DNA of 64,000 nucleotides, from the NCBI GenBank assembly GCA_022925895.1, contig JAKSYS010000089.1:62001-126000 (forward strand). The letters run 5' to 3'. The DNA comes from Fragilaria crotonensis (Eukaryota > Bacillariophyta > Fragilariophyceae > Fragilariales > Fragilariaceae). Both the position numbers and the translations under genes were made by a program. This document shows, piece by piece, positions 1-10,118 of this stretch (the first letter of the stretch is position 1; the number at the start of each line of letters is the position of its first letter). The notes under the pieces were generated by a model, which saw nothing but the letters and a program-made list of their open reading frames with translations, was not told the origin of the DNA and searched no databases.

Positions 1-1010
1 AGCAATGGTTATTGTTACAAGGTACACTTGGATCTAGCATTCGGTCGTCTCTTAATCAAGGCCTTGCTCTCCTTGACTTGCCTTGGCCTGACAAAGTATT
101 AGTCCTATCGACGGTACACGCAACACAAGCTCTGCTCTCGTTTTACGGTGGCCAAACCCCCACACGACGAGACCCTTGGAATGGATTGTTTGGTGGATTT
201 TCTGCCTATCATTACGTAATGTGTACGTTTTTTCGAGGAGGCGAATGGGATCGTGACGAGGGTGTCATCGAGATTGGCGCGTGCCCGGTGTCTCACTCTC
301 CCACGACTATCGTGGTGAACCCAACCAACGGCTTTGTTGAGTACAACACCGAGCCAAGAGTCAAGATCTGCCGTTCCGATCAAGAGGATGCGGTACTGGA
401 TTGGTTTCATGAGTATGTAACGAGATTGGAAACCGGCTACTATCAACCAGGATGCATCTATCGTCAAACCGTGGGCCCAATGAATCCTGCCAATGCTATC
501 TTGCAGTTCCTCGACTGATCGGAAGAGGTGCCACCCGTTCGATCACTAGGGTGTGGAGGTGATTACCTCACACGTCTATTCTCCCTTTACGGAATCCCTG
601 GGATTCTCGTTCGTCTACTGATTCGCTTGCGACTTCTTGAACCAAATGATGAAGGATATGACGAGAACCGTGGCTTCAAATCATGTCAACTAAAGTCTCG
701 ACACTGGCGACTTACTGATCAAGACGGAGGGACAGACACTGTGAATGGGGATGGAGTTATAGGTCTTTATCCGCTGCTTCGAGAAGGGTCTCATCGTGCA
801 GATTCAGGACCTTCAGCGACTTCTGTCATGGTAGGCCCTGAAGTACAAAGCGGAATCTTTCAGTATGAGAGTTGTACGGACGACACTGCCACAAGCTTTG
901 CTGGCTACATGCTGTTTGTTCCGGGATCGCTGAGAAACCCGACTGGCGCTCCCTTTCAAGTTCATCTCGCTCCGTTTGTCTTGGATCCGAACCCAGAGTA
1001 TCAGTACTGA
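1..1010 (+). pseudogene. SKIP16-like ApaG-domain protein, copy 1, frame-disrupted and cut by window edge
   Basis: The encoded protein resembles plant F-box protein SKIP16. It has an internal region of the SMI1/KNR4-ApaG type (GGFSAYHYVMC, then a WFHEHV-like RLETGYYQPG stretch), followed by a C-terminal ApaG beta-sandwich (GDGVIGLYPLL, FQYESC, LFVPGS..NPTGAPFQV). In SKIP16 the N-terminal F-box links targets to SCF ubiquitin ligase, and ApaG is thought to bind ligand or protein. This copy reads openly to about 518 and then continues in another frame from about 528 to the stop at 1010. The intact sister at 7296-8357 reads through the same place, so a small indel near 505-520 breaks this copy. 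The 5' end lies outside the window. Either this copy is dead or the base call there is wrong. Confidence 0.8.
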
Positions 1011-1218
1011 GTCCTTGCAGTACATGAAATGCGGCGTAATGACTCACATTGTGATATTCGACGCCATCTTCCAGCAGCGAGTCCATAGCTCTGCTGGAGT
1101 CTGCTCTTATCTCAGTCGATCACACACTCCATGATGGCAAACGCTGTGGATGAGCGAACATTCGAGACGTTGTCCAGGCAACGCATTCTAGTACATGGTC
1201 CTCAACGATTCACCTATG

Positions 1219-2316
1219 CTATGCCAGGTCACCGATGAACAAATCGTAGTTCCTATAGTTTATATTATTTAAACACAACGACACCACCACAGCAAGAAAA
1301 AGTCCGCGTTGGGCACTACTCGAATAGTATTTACTTCCCAGCGCTTTGATATAATCAAGCGTTTCACGCAAGGCTTGGTCGATCGGAGTTGGTTGGACAG
1401 CAAAGGTAGAGCAGAAGTCTGAATCGTCAACAGTATAGTCCTTGGTCCATAAAGGCATCATTTCCTTCATTTCGCGCATAAACGTCATGAAGACGCCCAA
1501 CACCTTGATCATGAATACAGGAAGGACTGTCACACCCTTGTCTTTCATATTCATGATACCATACGCTTTGGAAGCAAGTTCAGTCACGGTAAAATTCTTG
1601 GCTGACTGAGGACAAATCCAGAATTTCCCCATCGCCGCACCTTGATTCACCGACACGAGGTAGAGGGCATTCGAAAAATCGGGTGCGTAACAAAAGTCAT
1701 GCTTGACGGTGGCACTTGCAAATGCGGATGCCTTTCGTTTGGCCGCAATGGGACCCAAGACAAGCTCTCCCAGCATACTTTTGCCCTCTAATCTGGGCCC
1801 GAAGAGATCGGCTGCTCCCACCACGACAAGCGAATGTGGGTCAGATTGCATTCGTTTCTGAAAGGTTTCACGCATCATGGCACGGATACCAGGTTTGGAT
1901 TTGGGAGTTGGGGTTACAGTTTTTGTGGCAGGCGAAATGTTGGTAGTTGCACCGTAGGCGTATAGATTGTCGCAAAAGATGAGTGGTCGGGTCGACGAAG
2001 TTACTTGTAGTAAATTCTCCACAACGATGGGCCAATGGGTAGCCCAGTACTTGACTTCATACTCTGGAAATCCAATGCAGGAGAATACCATGTCGACGTT
2101 CTCTGTTATTTTACGTGCATCTTCCAAATTTTCAATGTCGCTCTTAACCAACGACACGTTAGGCAGATTAAGAGAGGCCAGATAAGAGTTAGCCCCACCC
2201 GATCTGGTTGCAGCTAAGATGGTCCAGTCTGGCTGTTCCTTGCTTATGATTTGAATCAAGTTGGTTCCAATTGCACCCGTAGCGCCGTAGACGAGAACTA
2301 AATTCAATGCCACCAT
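1219..2316 (-). CDS. NAD(P)-binding epimerase/extended SDR-like protein, copy 1 with altered C-terminus
   Basis: The predicted 365-residue protein starts at the ATG at 2316, which places the dinucleotide-binding loop GATGAIG about 10 residues in, as usual for SDR enzymes. A hydrophobic first beta strand, a D..N binding-type turn (SDIENLEDA) and a DNLYAYG segment follow the extended-SDR/epimerase pattern. The substrate is unknown, and a clear YxxxK pair is not obvious, so it may be an atypical SDR. The copy at 8696-9682 ends with YIKSSGK and a stop. Here a one-base loss near 1343 changes the frame at the same point and adds about 38 foreign residues, including a hydrophobic run. The upstream frame is also open for about 70 codons, but it precedes the Rossmann fold and is probably 5' leader. 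Confidence 0.78.
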   Translation of the reverse strand: MVALNLVLVYGATGAIGTNLIQIISKEQPDWTILAATRSGGANSYLASLNLPNVSLVKSDIENLEDARKITENVDMVFSCIGFPEYEVKYWATHWPIVVENLLQVTSSTRPLIFCDNLYAYGATTNISPATKTVTPTPKSKPGIRAMMRETFQKRMQSDPHSLVVVGAADLFGPRLEGKSMLGELVLGPIAAKRKASAFASATVKHDFCYAPDFSNALYLVSVNQGAAMGKFWICPQSAKNFTVTELASKAYGIMNMKDKGVTVLPVFMIKVLGVFMTFMREMKEMMPLWTKDYTVDDSDFCSTFAVQPTPIDQALRETLDYIKALGSKYYSSSAQRGLFLAVVVSLCLNNINYRNYDLFIGDLA

Positions 2317-2528
2317 ATTGTTAATATTGATGTCCTTGTTTGTGGTGCTGTCCTTGATTTTGTGAGCCTTGGCGTTTAGCTCTTCAAGATTTTCTGATAT
2401 GGATAAGGAACATGAATGTGAACTTCCGGGATCATTTTCCAAAAAGTGAAGCCGAAGCTCCACAACGTTGTTCCTGATCAACAATCGTTTAGAACGCGTG
2501 CTGGTACCCTGGTATGCGTAAATTAATA

Positions 2529-3231
2529 GTACCACCTAAAAACTGCTTAGAACCAATAATTTAACGCATGTTACGACTCAATTTATCCATTCCTTCAAGC
2601 TTCGCACTCTATTTCCGTTCCGTTACAACTTCTTCTCCGTATAGTTCTCCACGTTATAATTGAATCAATCTTGTACTGGAGCAGATATTCATCAAGAAAT
2701 GGAACGATTTCATCGCCTCATTTTGAGATTATTGGTTCTAAGTGATACATAAAAATTTATCCATGCATGAAGAAAAATTTATATGCGCGCGTAATCTTTT
2801 CACACGTTCGCCCAAAATCTATATGTAATTTTCGGTCTACTGTTACGCTGTTACACGTGTCTTGTACCACCAACGTTGGACCACAAGAAAAATACGGCGC
2901 GGTATCGTGTGTCACGCGTTTCTATAAAAATCGCAACAGTGAAAAAAATACTCCGAGCATTCATGGGAAGCCCACCTCGATGTGTTAAAATCGTGAGCTC
3001 GATTTGAGCTCAATTGCCAAAATACAGTGTGAAATATTGAAGCGACCACTCACTCAACCTCATTTTCCTGCAAGTATACGAAGGCTGCAGGATGAATAAA
3101 GGAATGAGGTTGTCATACATATTCTTTGGGAAAAACATAATTTGAGCAACTTTTGTGTAGGGGATACGGATTTTAACGCGTTTATTGGTTCTAAGTGATA
3201 TTATTGGTTCTAAGCAGTTTTTTGGTGGTAC
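2529..3231. mobile_element. MITE-like element with 32-bp terminal inverted repeats
   Basis: The left end (2529-2560, starting GTACCACC) and right end (3200-3231, ending GGTGGTAC) are inverted copies matching at 31 of 32 positions. The motif ATTGGTTCTAAG recurs inside at 2731 and 3182, giving subterminal repeats. No coding capacity is visible in the roughly 700 bp. The corresponding interval of duplication unit 2 (about 9890) lacks it, so it inserted in unit 1 after the duplication, or was absent from the copied template. GTAC at both outer edges could be a palindromic target duplication rather than part of the TIR. Superfamily unknown. Confidence 0.85.
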
Positions 3232-3471
3232 TCGAGTAGTATGTAGTGTTCATATTGAAATACTGTATCTGGTATTTCATACCGTAGTTCGAGAAAGGGT
3301 ACGTATGTCATACGGTATAAGGACGAAGTAGGTATGACCAGGAAGGTCCGGCCCAAGCACGTTTCGCGATTAAAAAAGTTGTATCATAAGGATGGGCGCG
3401 CCAGCCAATGACCGGCCGGCGTGATGATTGCTTGTTAGGATCTGTGTCGATCATTCGAGCTGGCAAGGTTC

Positions 3472-3730
3472 AGCAAATGTCAGCAGATTTCTTTCGTCAG
3501 CAATGTGCAGCAGATTTGCTTTCGTCAGCAAATGTCAGCAAACTTGATTTCGTCAGCAATCGTCAGAAGATGTCAGCATCACCGTAGCTTTGCACTGTAA
3601 AACTCGTTTTCGTCAACATATGTCGGAAAATGTCAGCAGATTCGTTTTTCGTCAGCAGATGTCAGCGATTCTTTTTGTCAGCGCATGTCAGCAGATCTGT
3701 CTTTCGTCAGCAAGTGTCAGCAAAACGAAG
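3472..3730. repeat. degenerate minisatellite inside element A
   Basis: Imperfect units built from TTCGTCAGCAAATGTCAGCA repeat roughly every 23-30 bp, with variable A/T-rich linkers. The same array, inverted, fills the second copy at about 14455-14730. Apparent open frames across it are a by-product of the repeat and have no protein support. Confidence 0.85.
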
Positions 3731-3847
3731 ATGACGCTGGCATATCCAGTTTAGCACCAGCCAGACACAGAACGGAAATGATTTTCGCCTCCGGCCAGCG
3801 TGTATTCGACCTTGATTCACGACTAAGAGTGTAATGCCGGACCTTCC

Positions 3848-5634
3848 AGGGGTGTCCTATTTAACGCGACCGGGCCGGCGCGCCTTATTCTTGGCGCTTT
3901 TTTGGACCTTGAAAAAGGCGGTGTAAGGGTGCGTATTATCCGGATGAAATTTGTACTTTATTGTACTTTTGTACTTTCAAAAGTACAAAACCCGGAATTT
4001 AAACCCTGAAACAATGTACTTTTGTTTCCGGGTTTTGTACTTTCAAAAGTACAAAAAGACAATAACATTTTCAATAACATTTTCGATGTTAGGCGAACCC
4101 GGATTGTACTTTTTGTACTTTTTGCATTATTTTGGGTGTGTCGGTTGAATGAAGTGGCGACTTCGTCGTTCGGATGTTGTACTCTAAAAAGCTCCAACTA
4201 TTAGCTACAACACCAAAAACTGTGCAACATGTCTATTTGTATTTTTAGATTGGTTAACAAACTCGCCTTTCACGTTTGACCCTTTTGTTGCTTTTGCAAA
4301 ATTGATCATCTTTTTGGCAGAGTCATGACTGGTGCTGTCGTGATTCATTCTCGTCAAACTTGTTTTTTTTTGTTGCCATCGTGAACGCATGCGATGATCA
4401 TCATTCTCGTTTGCGTTCGCGTCTTCGTTCCCGTTTTATTGCCGTTGCATCAATCAATTTTTGTTGTTGTCCTTGAGTCACATCTTTCTTCGACACATTC
4501 AATCGATTGATGTGCCGTTGCCATTGTCCAAAGGGACTGCCTCCCTCATCGTTTGACGGGTCCACTCAATTCAAAAATTCGAACAACAAGCGGTATGCCC
4601 GTAAATTTTTTGTGTAGACCCTATTTCTTGCTTTGTATTTAGACTCTTGCACATGAACCTAGATTTGTATTTAGGACTGTTGCCTTTCATTCACACTAAT
4701 TGTGTAGTAAAATAGCATCTTATTTAGATTCTAAGAATTTTATAATTACTACGTTCCAACTACCATGAACACCCCGCAATCCATTAAAAAAACCGTGTTT
4801 CTTCTATGAAGCTCGTGTTATGAGAGCTTGTCTAGTTTCAATCCGTCAGCTTGTGGTAAAGTAGCCTTTTATTTACATTCACAACGATTAAGTAATTATT
4901 TTGTACCATCTTCAACGTAGATATCCACTTCGTAAGTAACCTCAGTATGACTTGAAGGAACTGATACTTAGACTGGCAAGACGATGGGGAGGGATTTCGG
5001 ATGAACCCCAAAACGTCTTTCATTATGAAATTGCATAAGTCAAAAATTCATTTTGGTGCTTCGGGGTATGACCCATTGTACTTTTTGTACTTTGTACTTT
5101 GTCCTTCGAAAGTACAAAGTACAAAAAGTACAAATTTCATCCGGATAATATGCACCCTAAGGCGGTGGGGGGTTAGGGGTTAGGGTTTTGGTAATTTAGA
5201 GTTAAGGTTAACGACAGTAGAGACCAGCTGCAATGCTCATCCCAGTTCGGTCAATCAAGAAAATAACACTGTTGACAGACCTCCCACCTCCCCAGCATGA
5301 ACAATCATGGAAGTAACTTAAATTGTTTCAGCTTTTTTCACTGCAATAATTGAGTTCCAGGTCCAAGTACAGCATCAGGATACTGGATACTGATATACTG
5401 GAATACTGTAGAATAGGGTACTGTATCCATGTCTACTGTATGTTGCTTGTTACCTACTGGAGTACTGTCGTACTATGCTACAAGCATTCTCCGTACAACC
5501 TTGCACGTACAATTTTACACGATGGTATGTTTGAAGCGTAGAAGCTACAGGACCTTATTTAAGGCGCTTTTTCAAGGCTTCAAAAAGGCGATTGGCCCCA
5601 AAATTAAGGCGCCCGCCTTAAATAGGACACCCCT
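3848..5634. mobile_element. non-autonomous DNA element B with AGGGGTGTCC termini, hosting element C
   Basis: The left end begins AGGGGTGTCCTATTTAA (3848-3864) and the right end is its inverse, finishing at 5634. Similarity continues inward for several tens of bases through a GGCGC..CTTTTT..CCTTGAAAAAGGCG pattern found inverted at both ends. Without nested element C (3927-5157) B would be about 550 bp. The interior holds a telomere-like GGTTAGGGGTTAGGG stretch near 5167 and a tract rich in TACTG/GTAC near 5370-5530. No coding region was seen. B sits exactly at the right TIR of element A. Confidence 0.78.
3927..5157. mobile_element. PIF/Harbinger-like MITE C with TAA target duplication
   Basis: The ends are inverted repeats beginning GGGTGCGTATTATCCGGATG (3927) and, inverted, GGGTGCATATTATCCGGATG (ending 5157). 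They match over about 33 bp with one difference and then run into GTACTTT heptamer repeats. A TAA trinucleotide flanks both sides (3924-3926 and 5158-5160). A 3-bp TWA duplication with GGG/CCC-type termini is the PIF/Harbinger signature. The 1.23 kb between has no convincing gene; the short open frames at 3951-4204 merely cross the terminal GTACTTT hairpins. It is the youngest of the three nested insertions here. Confidence 0.85.
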
Positions 5635-5827
5635 GGGTATGACATATCTCAATACGCGAGATCAGTAGAGTTTGATCTGTCCGTCTTCCACATTTTCACC
5701 CACCCGATATGTATACCCGTCAGACAAATTGATCAACGACTGAACAGCACGAAGAAACCTCGATACGCGATACGAGATTCCTCACAGATGAATCACCACT
5801 GTAAACTTCTCAACTTGACACACCTTC

Positions 5828-6937
5828 ATGATGCTCCGAGAAGTACTTCGAAGTTTATTCGTTGTAGCACTCCTTGTCAGTGTCACCACCGCAGAACGCA
5901 GTTTCGTTTGTGGCGATGGATACGAAGTTGGAAGTCCTTCTGTCCTTCTCAACAGCTGTCCTGGGCTCTCAGGCGCAACATGTACTTGCAACGCCTTGAG
6001 ATTGCTGGACGTCGAGGGTTAATTCCAATCGACCAGTACTCTATCGTTCTATCTCTGATTTTTGAGCCATGTCGTTGTCAGGAAATCACTATTCATAACT
6101 TATGGTTGCCATCTTTTTTACCCCAGATTTTCTTCAGATTCTCTTCGTTCCGCAACCCGTGCCCGAGTTCTTGCACAAGCATCACAAGATGAAGGAGGAC
6201 CAAATTTTGCTTATTTGCTCATCCTCATTCCCATGTTCTGCATCATTGGTTGCCTCATTGACTACTTGGCCGGGGCCCCTGTTTGCTGTGGATGTTTTTT
6301 CAACGTTGCAGAAAGGCGCCCAAACTTGCCGTCAAATCCTGTCTCAACACCGATATCGTCGATTGAAGATGCAGCACCGACATCATCGATTGATAATGCT
6401 CGATCGCGGCGCCCCCTTATTTTGGCAACACTTTTTCCAAAAGAAGGCCATGCGGTAAGCATGATTACCCCGCTCGTAGATGTTGGAGGCACGTGTCGTG
6501 CTCCATCTCACGCGTGATCCTCGTTTGTTGTCTCTCAAGCTGGAAGGAAGCGGACCCCCCAGATGGGCATGGTAGCTTGAAATACAACTCCCAATCAAAA
6601 CGCTATGTGTTTTGTGAGGATGCCCCAGACGCTACCGCGTGTTCCATATGTCTGGAAGTTCTTGGTACGACGCATATTTACCTCCCTTTGCTGCCTTATG
6701 CACCTGTTGTCGATCAAGTATTCACCTGCATTCTCATTTTTTGTTGCAGTACCTGCGGATGACTCAGTGACCGGTTCGTGTTCACATGTTTACCATCGCA
6801 AGTGTATCATGAATTGGTTGCATGGTGATCACGACATATGTCCGAATTGTCGACAGCCAATGTGGGATCCCGAAACCTACAAGATTATTGACGAATGCAT
6901 CAAGGCTCAACAGAGTAACAGCTCATTCGTAGTATGA
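5828..6937 (+). pseudogene. signal peptide-TM-RING-H2 protein, copy 1, frameshifted
   Basis: This is the homologue of the intact gene at 10119-11228: same MMLREVLRSLFVV signal peptide, same TM segment, same RING-H2 finger (CSICLE, then CSHVYH..C..CPNC). Compared with unit 2, one base is missing near 5990 (TGCAACGCC against TGCATCGGCC), giving an early stop at 6022. A compensating length difference lies in the T-run near 6113, and the C-run near 6556 is six bases long against five. Both GT-AG introns are preserved. The frame therefore breaks at least twice. It could be a decayed duplicate or, since two changes are in homopolymers, partly base-calling error. Confidence 0.75.
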
Positions 6938-7295
6938 TTGAGAAGATTTAGTTCCGACCAATTGGGAGTTTGCAGCGCGATATCATCAGGTGAACATGCC
7001 GCATGATAGATCTGCAGAGTCCCAACGAAGGGTCAGGTGACTTTGCGAAGGAGATGCACAGACATGAGTTACATCAAGTTTCCAACGTCCTGACGAGGAA
7101 CGAGGACAATGCTCATGGCTGCAAATCATGAGGCAATGAGAGATACGTCTAATCCTCGTTTCCTAGCCCTGTGAATTATATCAGCCTTGCCCTCACTGTT
7201 TTTTTCAGCCTTGCCCTGACAGTGACACAGCCTACTTGATTTCACGGACTTCGGTCTCTACATCGTCCAAAGCAATTCATGCGTAGGGCCAACGT
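6938..7295. other. spacer of duplication unit 1
   Basis: No gene is seen. Near 7180-7240 a CCTTGCCCT(G/C)AC motif occurs twice; the matching spacer of unit 2 has three. The end of the spacer abuts the start of unit 2's ApaG gene. Confidence 0.6.
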
Positions 7296-8357
7296 TTGCA
7301 CCCCGCGTTGGCACTGACAAAAGCACACAATCGACAAGGAAATTTTTCCCCTTTACTGTACAATGTGCACTTGGATCTAGCATTCGGTCGTCTCTTAATA
7401 AAGGCCTTGCTCTCCTTGAGACTGCCTTGGCCTGACAAAGTATTAGTCCTATCGACGGTTCACGCAACACAAGCTCTGCTCTCGTTTTACGGTGGCCAAA
7501 CCCCCACACGACGAGACCCTTGGAATGGATTGTTTGGTGGATTTTCTGCCTATCATTACGTAATGTGTACGTTTTTTCGAGGAGGCGAATGGGATCGTGA
7601 CGAGGGTGTCATCGAGATTGGCGCGCGCCCGGTGTCTCACTATCCGACGACTATCGTTGTGAACCCAACCAACGGCTTCGTTGAGTACAACACCGAGACA
7701 AGGGTCAAGATCTGCCGTTCCGATCAAGAGGATGCGGTACTGGATTGGTTCCATGAGCATGTAACGAGATTGGAAACCGGCTACTATCAACCAGGATGCA
7801 TCTATCGTCAAACCGTGGGCCCAATGAATCCTGCCAATGCTATCTTGCAGTTGCCTCGACTGATCGGAAGAGGTGCCACCCGTTTGATCACTAGGGGTGT
7901 GGACGTGATTACCTCACACGTCTATTCTCCCTTTACGGAATCCCTGGGATTCTCGTTCGTCTACTCGATTAAGATGCGACTGCTTGAACCAAATGATGAA
8001 GGATATGACGGAAACCGTGGCTTCAAATCATGTCAACTAAGGTCTCGACATTGGCGACTTACTGATCTTGACGGTGGGACGGACACTGTGAATGGGGATG
8101 GAGTTATAGGTCTTTATCCGCTGCTTCCAGAAGGGTCTCATCGTGCAGATTCAGGACCTTCAGCGACTTCTGTCATGGTAGGCCCTGAAGTACAAGGCGG
8201 AATCTTTCAGTATGAGAGTTGTACGGACGACACTGCCACAAGCTTTGCTGGTTACATGCTGTTTGTTCCGGGATCGATGAGAAACCCGACTGGCGCTCCC
8301 TTTCAAGTTCATCTCGCTCCGTTTGTCTTGGATCCGAACCCAGAGTATCAGTATTGA
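7296..8357 (+). CDS. SKIP16-like ApaG-domain protein, copy 2, 5' end uncertain
   Basis: One uninterrupted frame encodes about 350 residues ending in an ApaG domain close to that of plant SKIP16 (SCF-type ubiquitin ligase adaptor). Visible signatures are GGFSAYHYV in the N-terminal half, SIKMRLL and CQLRSRHW entering the ApaG fold, NGDGVIGLYPLL, and FVPGS..NPTGAPFQVHLAPF at the C-terminus. No ATG precedes the conserved part: the frame opens at a TTG at 7296 inside spacer sequence, and the first in-frame ATG (7563) lies after conserved residues. Unit 2 begins here, so the duplication breakpoint probably removed the true 5' exon(s), including any F-box, or replaced them by spacer. It may be transcribed as a chimera or be non-functional. 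Confidence 0.75.
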   Translation: MHPALALTKAHNRQGNFSPLLYNVHLDLAFGRLLIKALLSLRLPWPDKVLVLSTVHATQALLSFYGGQTPTRRDPWNGLFGGFSAYHYVMCTFFRGGEWDRDEGVIEIGARPVSHYPTTIVVNPTNGFVEYNTETRVKICRSDQEDAVLDWFHEHVTRLETGYYQPGCIYRQTVGPMNPANAILQLPRLIGRGATRLITRGVDVITSHVYSPFTESLGFSFVYSIKMRLLEPNDEGYDGNRGFKSCQLRSRHWRLTDLDGGTDTVNGDGVIGLYPLLPEGSHRADSGPSATSVMVGPEVQGGIFQYESCTDDTATSFAGYMLFVPGSMRNPTGAPFQVHLAPFVLDPNPEYQY

Positions 8358-8695
8358 GTCCTTGCCATCGAATTGTACTTGCAGTACATGAAATGCGGCG
8401 TAATGACTCACATTGTGATATTCGACGCCATCTACCAGCCGCAAGTCCATAGCTCTGCTGGAGTCTGCTCTCGTCTCAGTCGATCACACACTCCATGATG
8501 GCAAACGCTTTGGATGAGCCAACATTCGAGACGTTGTCCAGGCAACGCATTATAGTACATGGTCCTCAACGATTCACCTATGCTATGCCAGGTCACCGAT
8601 GAACAAATCGTAGTTCCTACAGTATATATTATTTAAACACGACGACACCACCACAGCAAGAAAAAAGTCCGCGTTGGGTACTACTCGAGTAGTAT

Positions 8696-9682
8696 TTACT
8701 TCCCAGAGCTCTTGATATAATCAAGCGTTTCACGCAAGGCTTGGTCGATCGGAGTTGGTTGGACAGCAAAGGTAGAGCAGAAGTCTGAATCGTCAACAGT
8801 ATAGTCCTTGGTCCATAAAGGCATCATTTCTTTCATTTCGCGCATAAACGTCATGAAGACGCCCAACACCTTGATCATGAATACAGGAAGGACTGTCACA
8901 CCCTTGTCTTTCATATTCATTATACCATACGCTTTCGAAGCAAGTTCAGTCATTGTAAAATTCTTCGCCGAATGAGGACAAATCCAGAATTTCCCCATCG
9001 CCGCACTTTGATTCACCGACACGAGGTAGAGGGCATTCGAAAAATCTGGTACGTAACAAAAGTCATGCTTGACGGTTGCACTTGCAAATGCGGATGCCTT
9101 TCGTTTGGCCGCAATGGGACCCAAGACAAGCTCTCCCAGCATACTTTTGCCCTCTAATCTGGGCCCGAAGAAATCGGCTCCTCCCACCACGACAAGCGAA
9201 TGTGGGTCTGATTGCATTTGTTTCTGAAAGGTTTCACGCATCATGGCACGGATACCAGGTTTGGATTTGGGAGTTGGGGTTACAGTTTTTGTGGAGGGTG
9301 AAATGTTGGTAGTTGCACCGTAGGCGTATAGATTGTCGCAAAAGATGAGTGGTCGGGTCGACGAAGTTACTTGTAGTAAATTCTCCACAACGACAGGCCA
9401 ATGGGCAGCCCAGTACTTGACTTCGTATTCTGGAAATCCAATGCAGGAGAATACCATGTCGACGTTCTCTGTTATTTTACGTGCATCTTCCAAATTTTCA
9501 ATGTCGCTCTTAACCAACGACACGTTAGGCAGATTAAGAGAGGCCAGATAAGAGTTAGCCCCACCCGATCTGGTTGCAGCTAAGATGGTCCAGTCTGGCT
9601 GTTCCTTGCTTATGATTTGAATCAAGTTGGTTCCAATGGCACCCGTAGCGCCGTAGATGAGAACTACTTTTGATGCAACCAT
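8696..9682 (-). CDS. NAD(P)-binding epimerase/extended SDR-like protein, copy 2
   Basis: An intact 328-residue reading from the ATG at 9682. The N-terminus carries the Rossmann signature GATGAIG; the following DIENLEDARKI and DNLYAYG segments match the NAD-dependent epimerase/dehydratase layout, and the C-terminal half includes a hydrophobic helix (VFMIKVLGVFMTFM). It ends YIKSSGK, which I take as the ancestral C-terminus because copy 1 diverges there by one base. Substrate and pathway cannot be read from sequence. The start was chosen because the beta-alpha-beta fold begins about ten residues in; the upstream open frame is probably leader. It is convergent with the ApaG gene (3' ends 340 bp apart) and divergent from the RING gene. 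Confidence 0.85.
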   Translation of the reverse strand: MVASKVVLIYGATGAIGTNLIQIISKEQPDWTILAATRSGGANSYLASLNLPNVSLVKSDIENLEDARKITENVDMVFSCIGFPEYEVKYWAAHWPVVVENLLQVTSSTRPLIFCDNLYAYGATTNISPSTKTVTPTPKSKPGIRAMMRETFQKQMQSDPHSLVVVGGADFFGPRLEGKSMLGELVLGPIAAKRKASAFASATVKHDFCYVPDFSNALYLVSVNQSAAMGKFWICPHSAKNFTMTELASKAYGIMNMKDKGVTVLPVFMIKVLGVFMTFMREMKEMMPLWTKDYTVDDSDFCSTFAVQPTPIDQALRETLDYIKSSGK

Positions 9683-10118
9683 ATTGTTTATATTGATGTC
9701 CTTGTTTAATGTGCTGTCCTTGATTTTGTGAGCCTTGGCGTTTTGCTCTTCAAGATTTTCTGATATTGAGAAGGAACATGAATGTGAACTTCCGGGATCA
9801 TTTTCAAAAAAGTGAAGTCGAAGCTCCAGAACGTTCCTAACCGACAATCGTCGTAGAACGAGTTCCGGTATGCGTAAAGGTATCATAATAGTAGTAGAGT
9901 TCATGTTGAAATACTGTAGTAGTACCTGGTACTCCGAGTACTAGTATTTGAAATTTGAAACTCAGAGAGCCGAACTCAACACGTCAGTCCAATTGATCAA
10001 CGACTGAACAGTAGCAGGAAGAAACAGCGATACGCGATGCACGATACACGATACGAGATTCTTCACTTTGCCGCACTGATGAAACACAATTGTGAACTTC
10101 TCTACTTGACACACCTTC

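Larger units (their letters stand above)
3339..5635. mobile_element. hAT-like non-autonomous element A, split by element B
   Basis: The left end reads CAGGAAGGTCCGGC at 3339-3352, and the inverted match GCCGGACCTTCC lies at 3836-3847. The 8-base GGTATGAC occurs at 3331-3338 and again at 5636-5643, just outside the far end of inserted element B. This fits an 8-bp target duplication, as in hAT elements, with A's last bases (TG at 5634-5635) displaced by B. A itself would be about 510 bp. Its core is a degenerate minisatellite. A second copy in opposite orientation lies at 14334-14854. The exact A/B junction is uncertain by a few bases. Confidence 0.75.

Noticed and set aside
2317-2535. N-terminal extension of the epimerase frame upstream of the chosen ATG
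   Set aside because: Although open in both copies, it lies before the Rossmann fold and has no recognisable signal; more likely transcribed leader.
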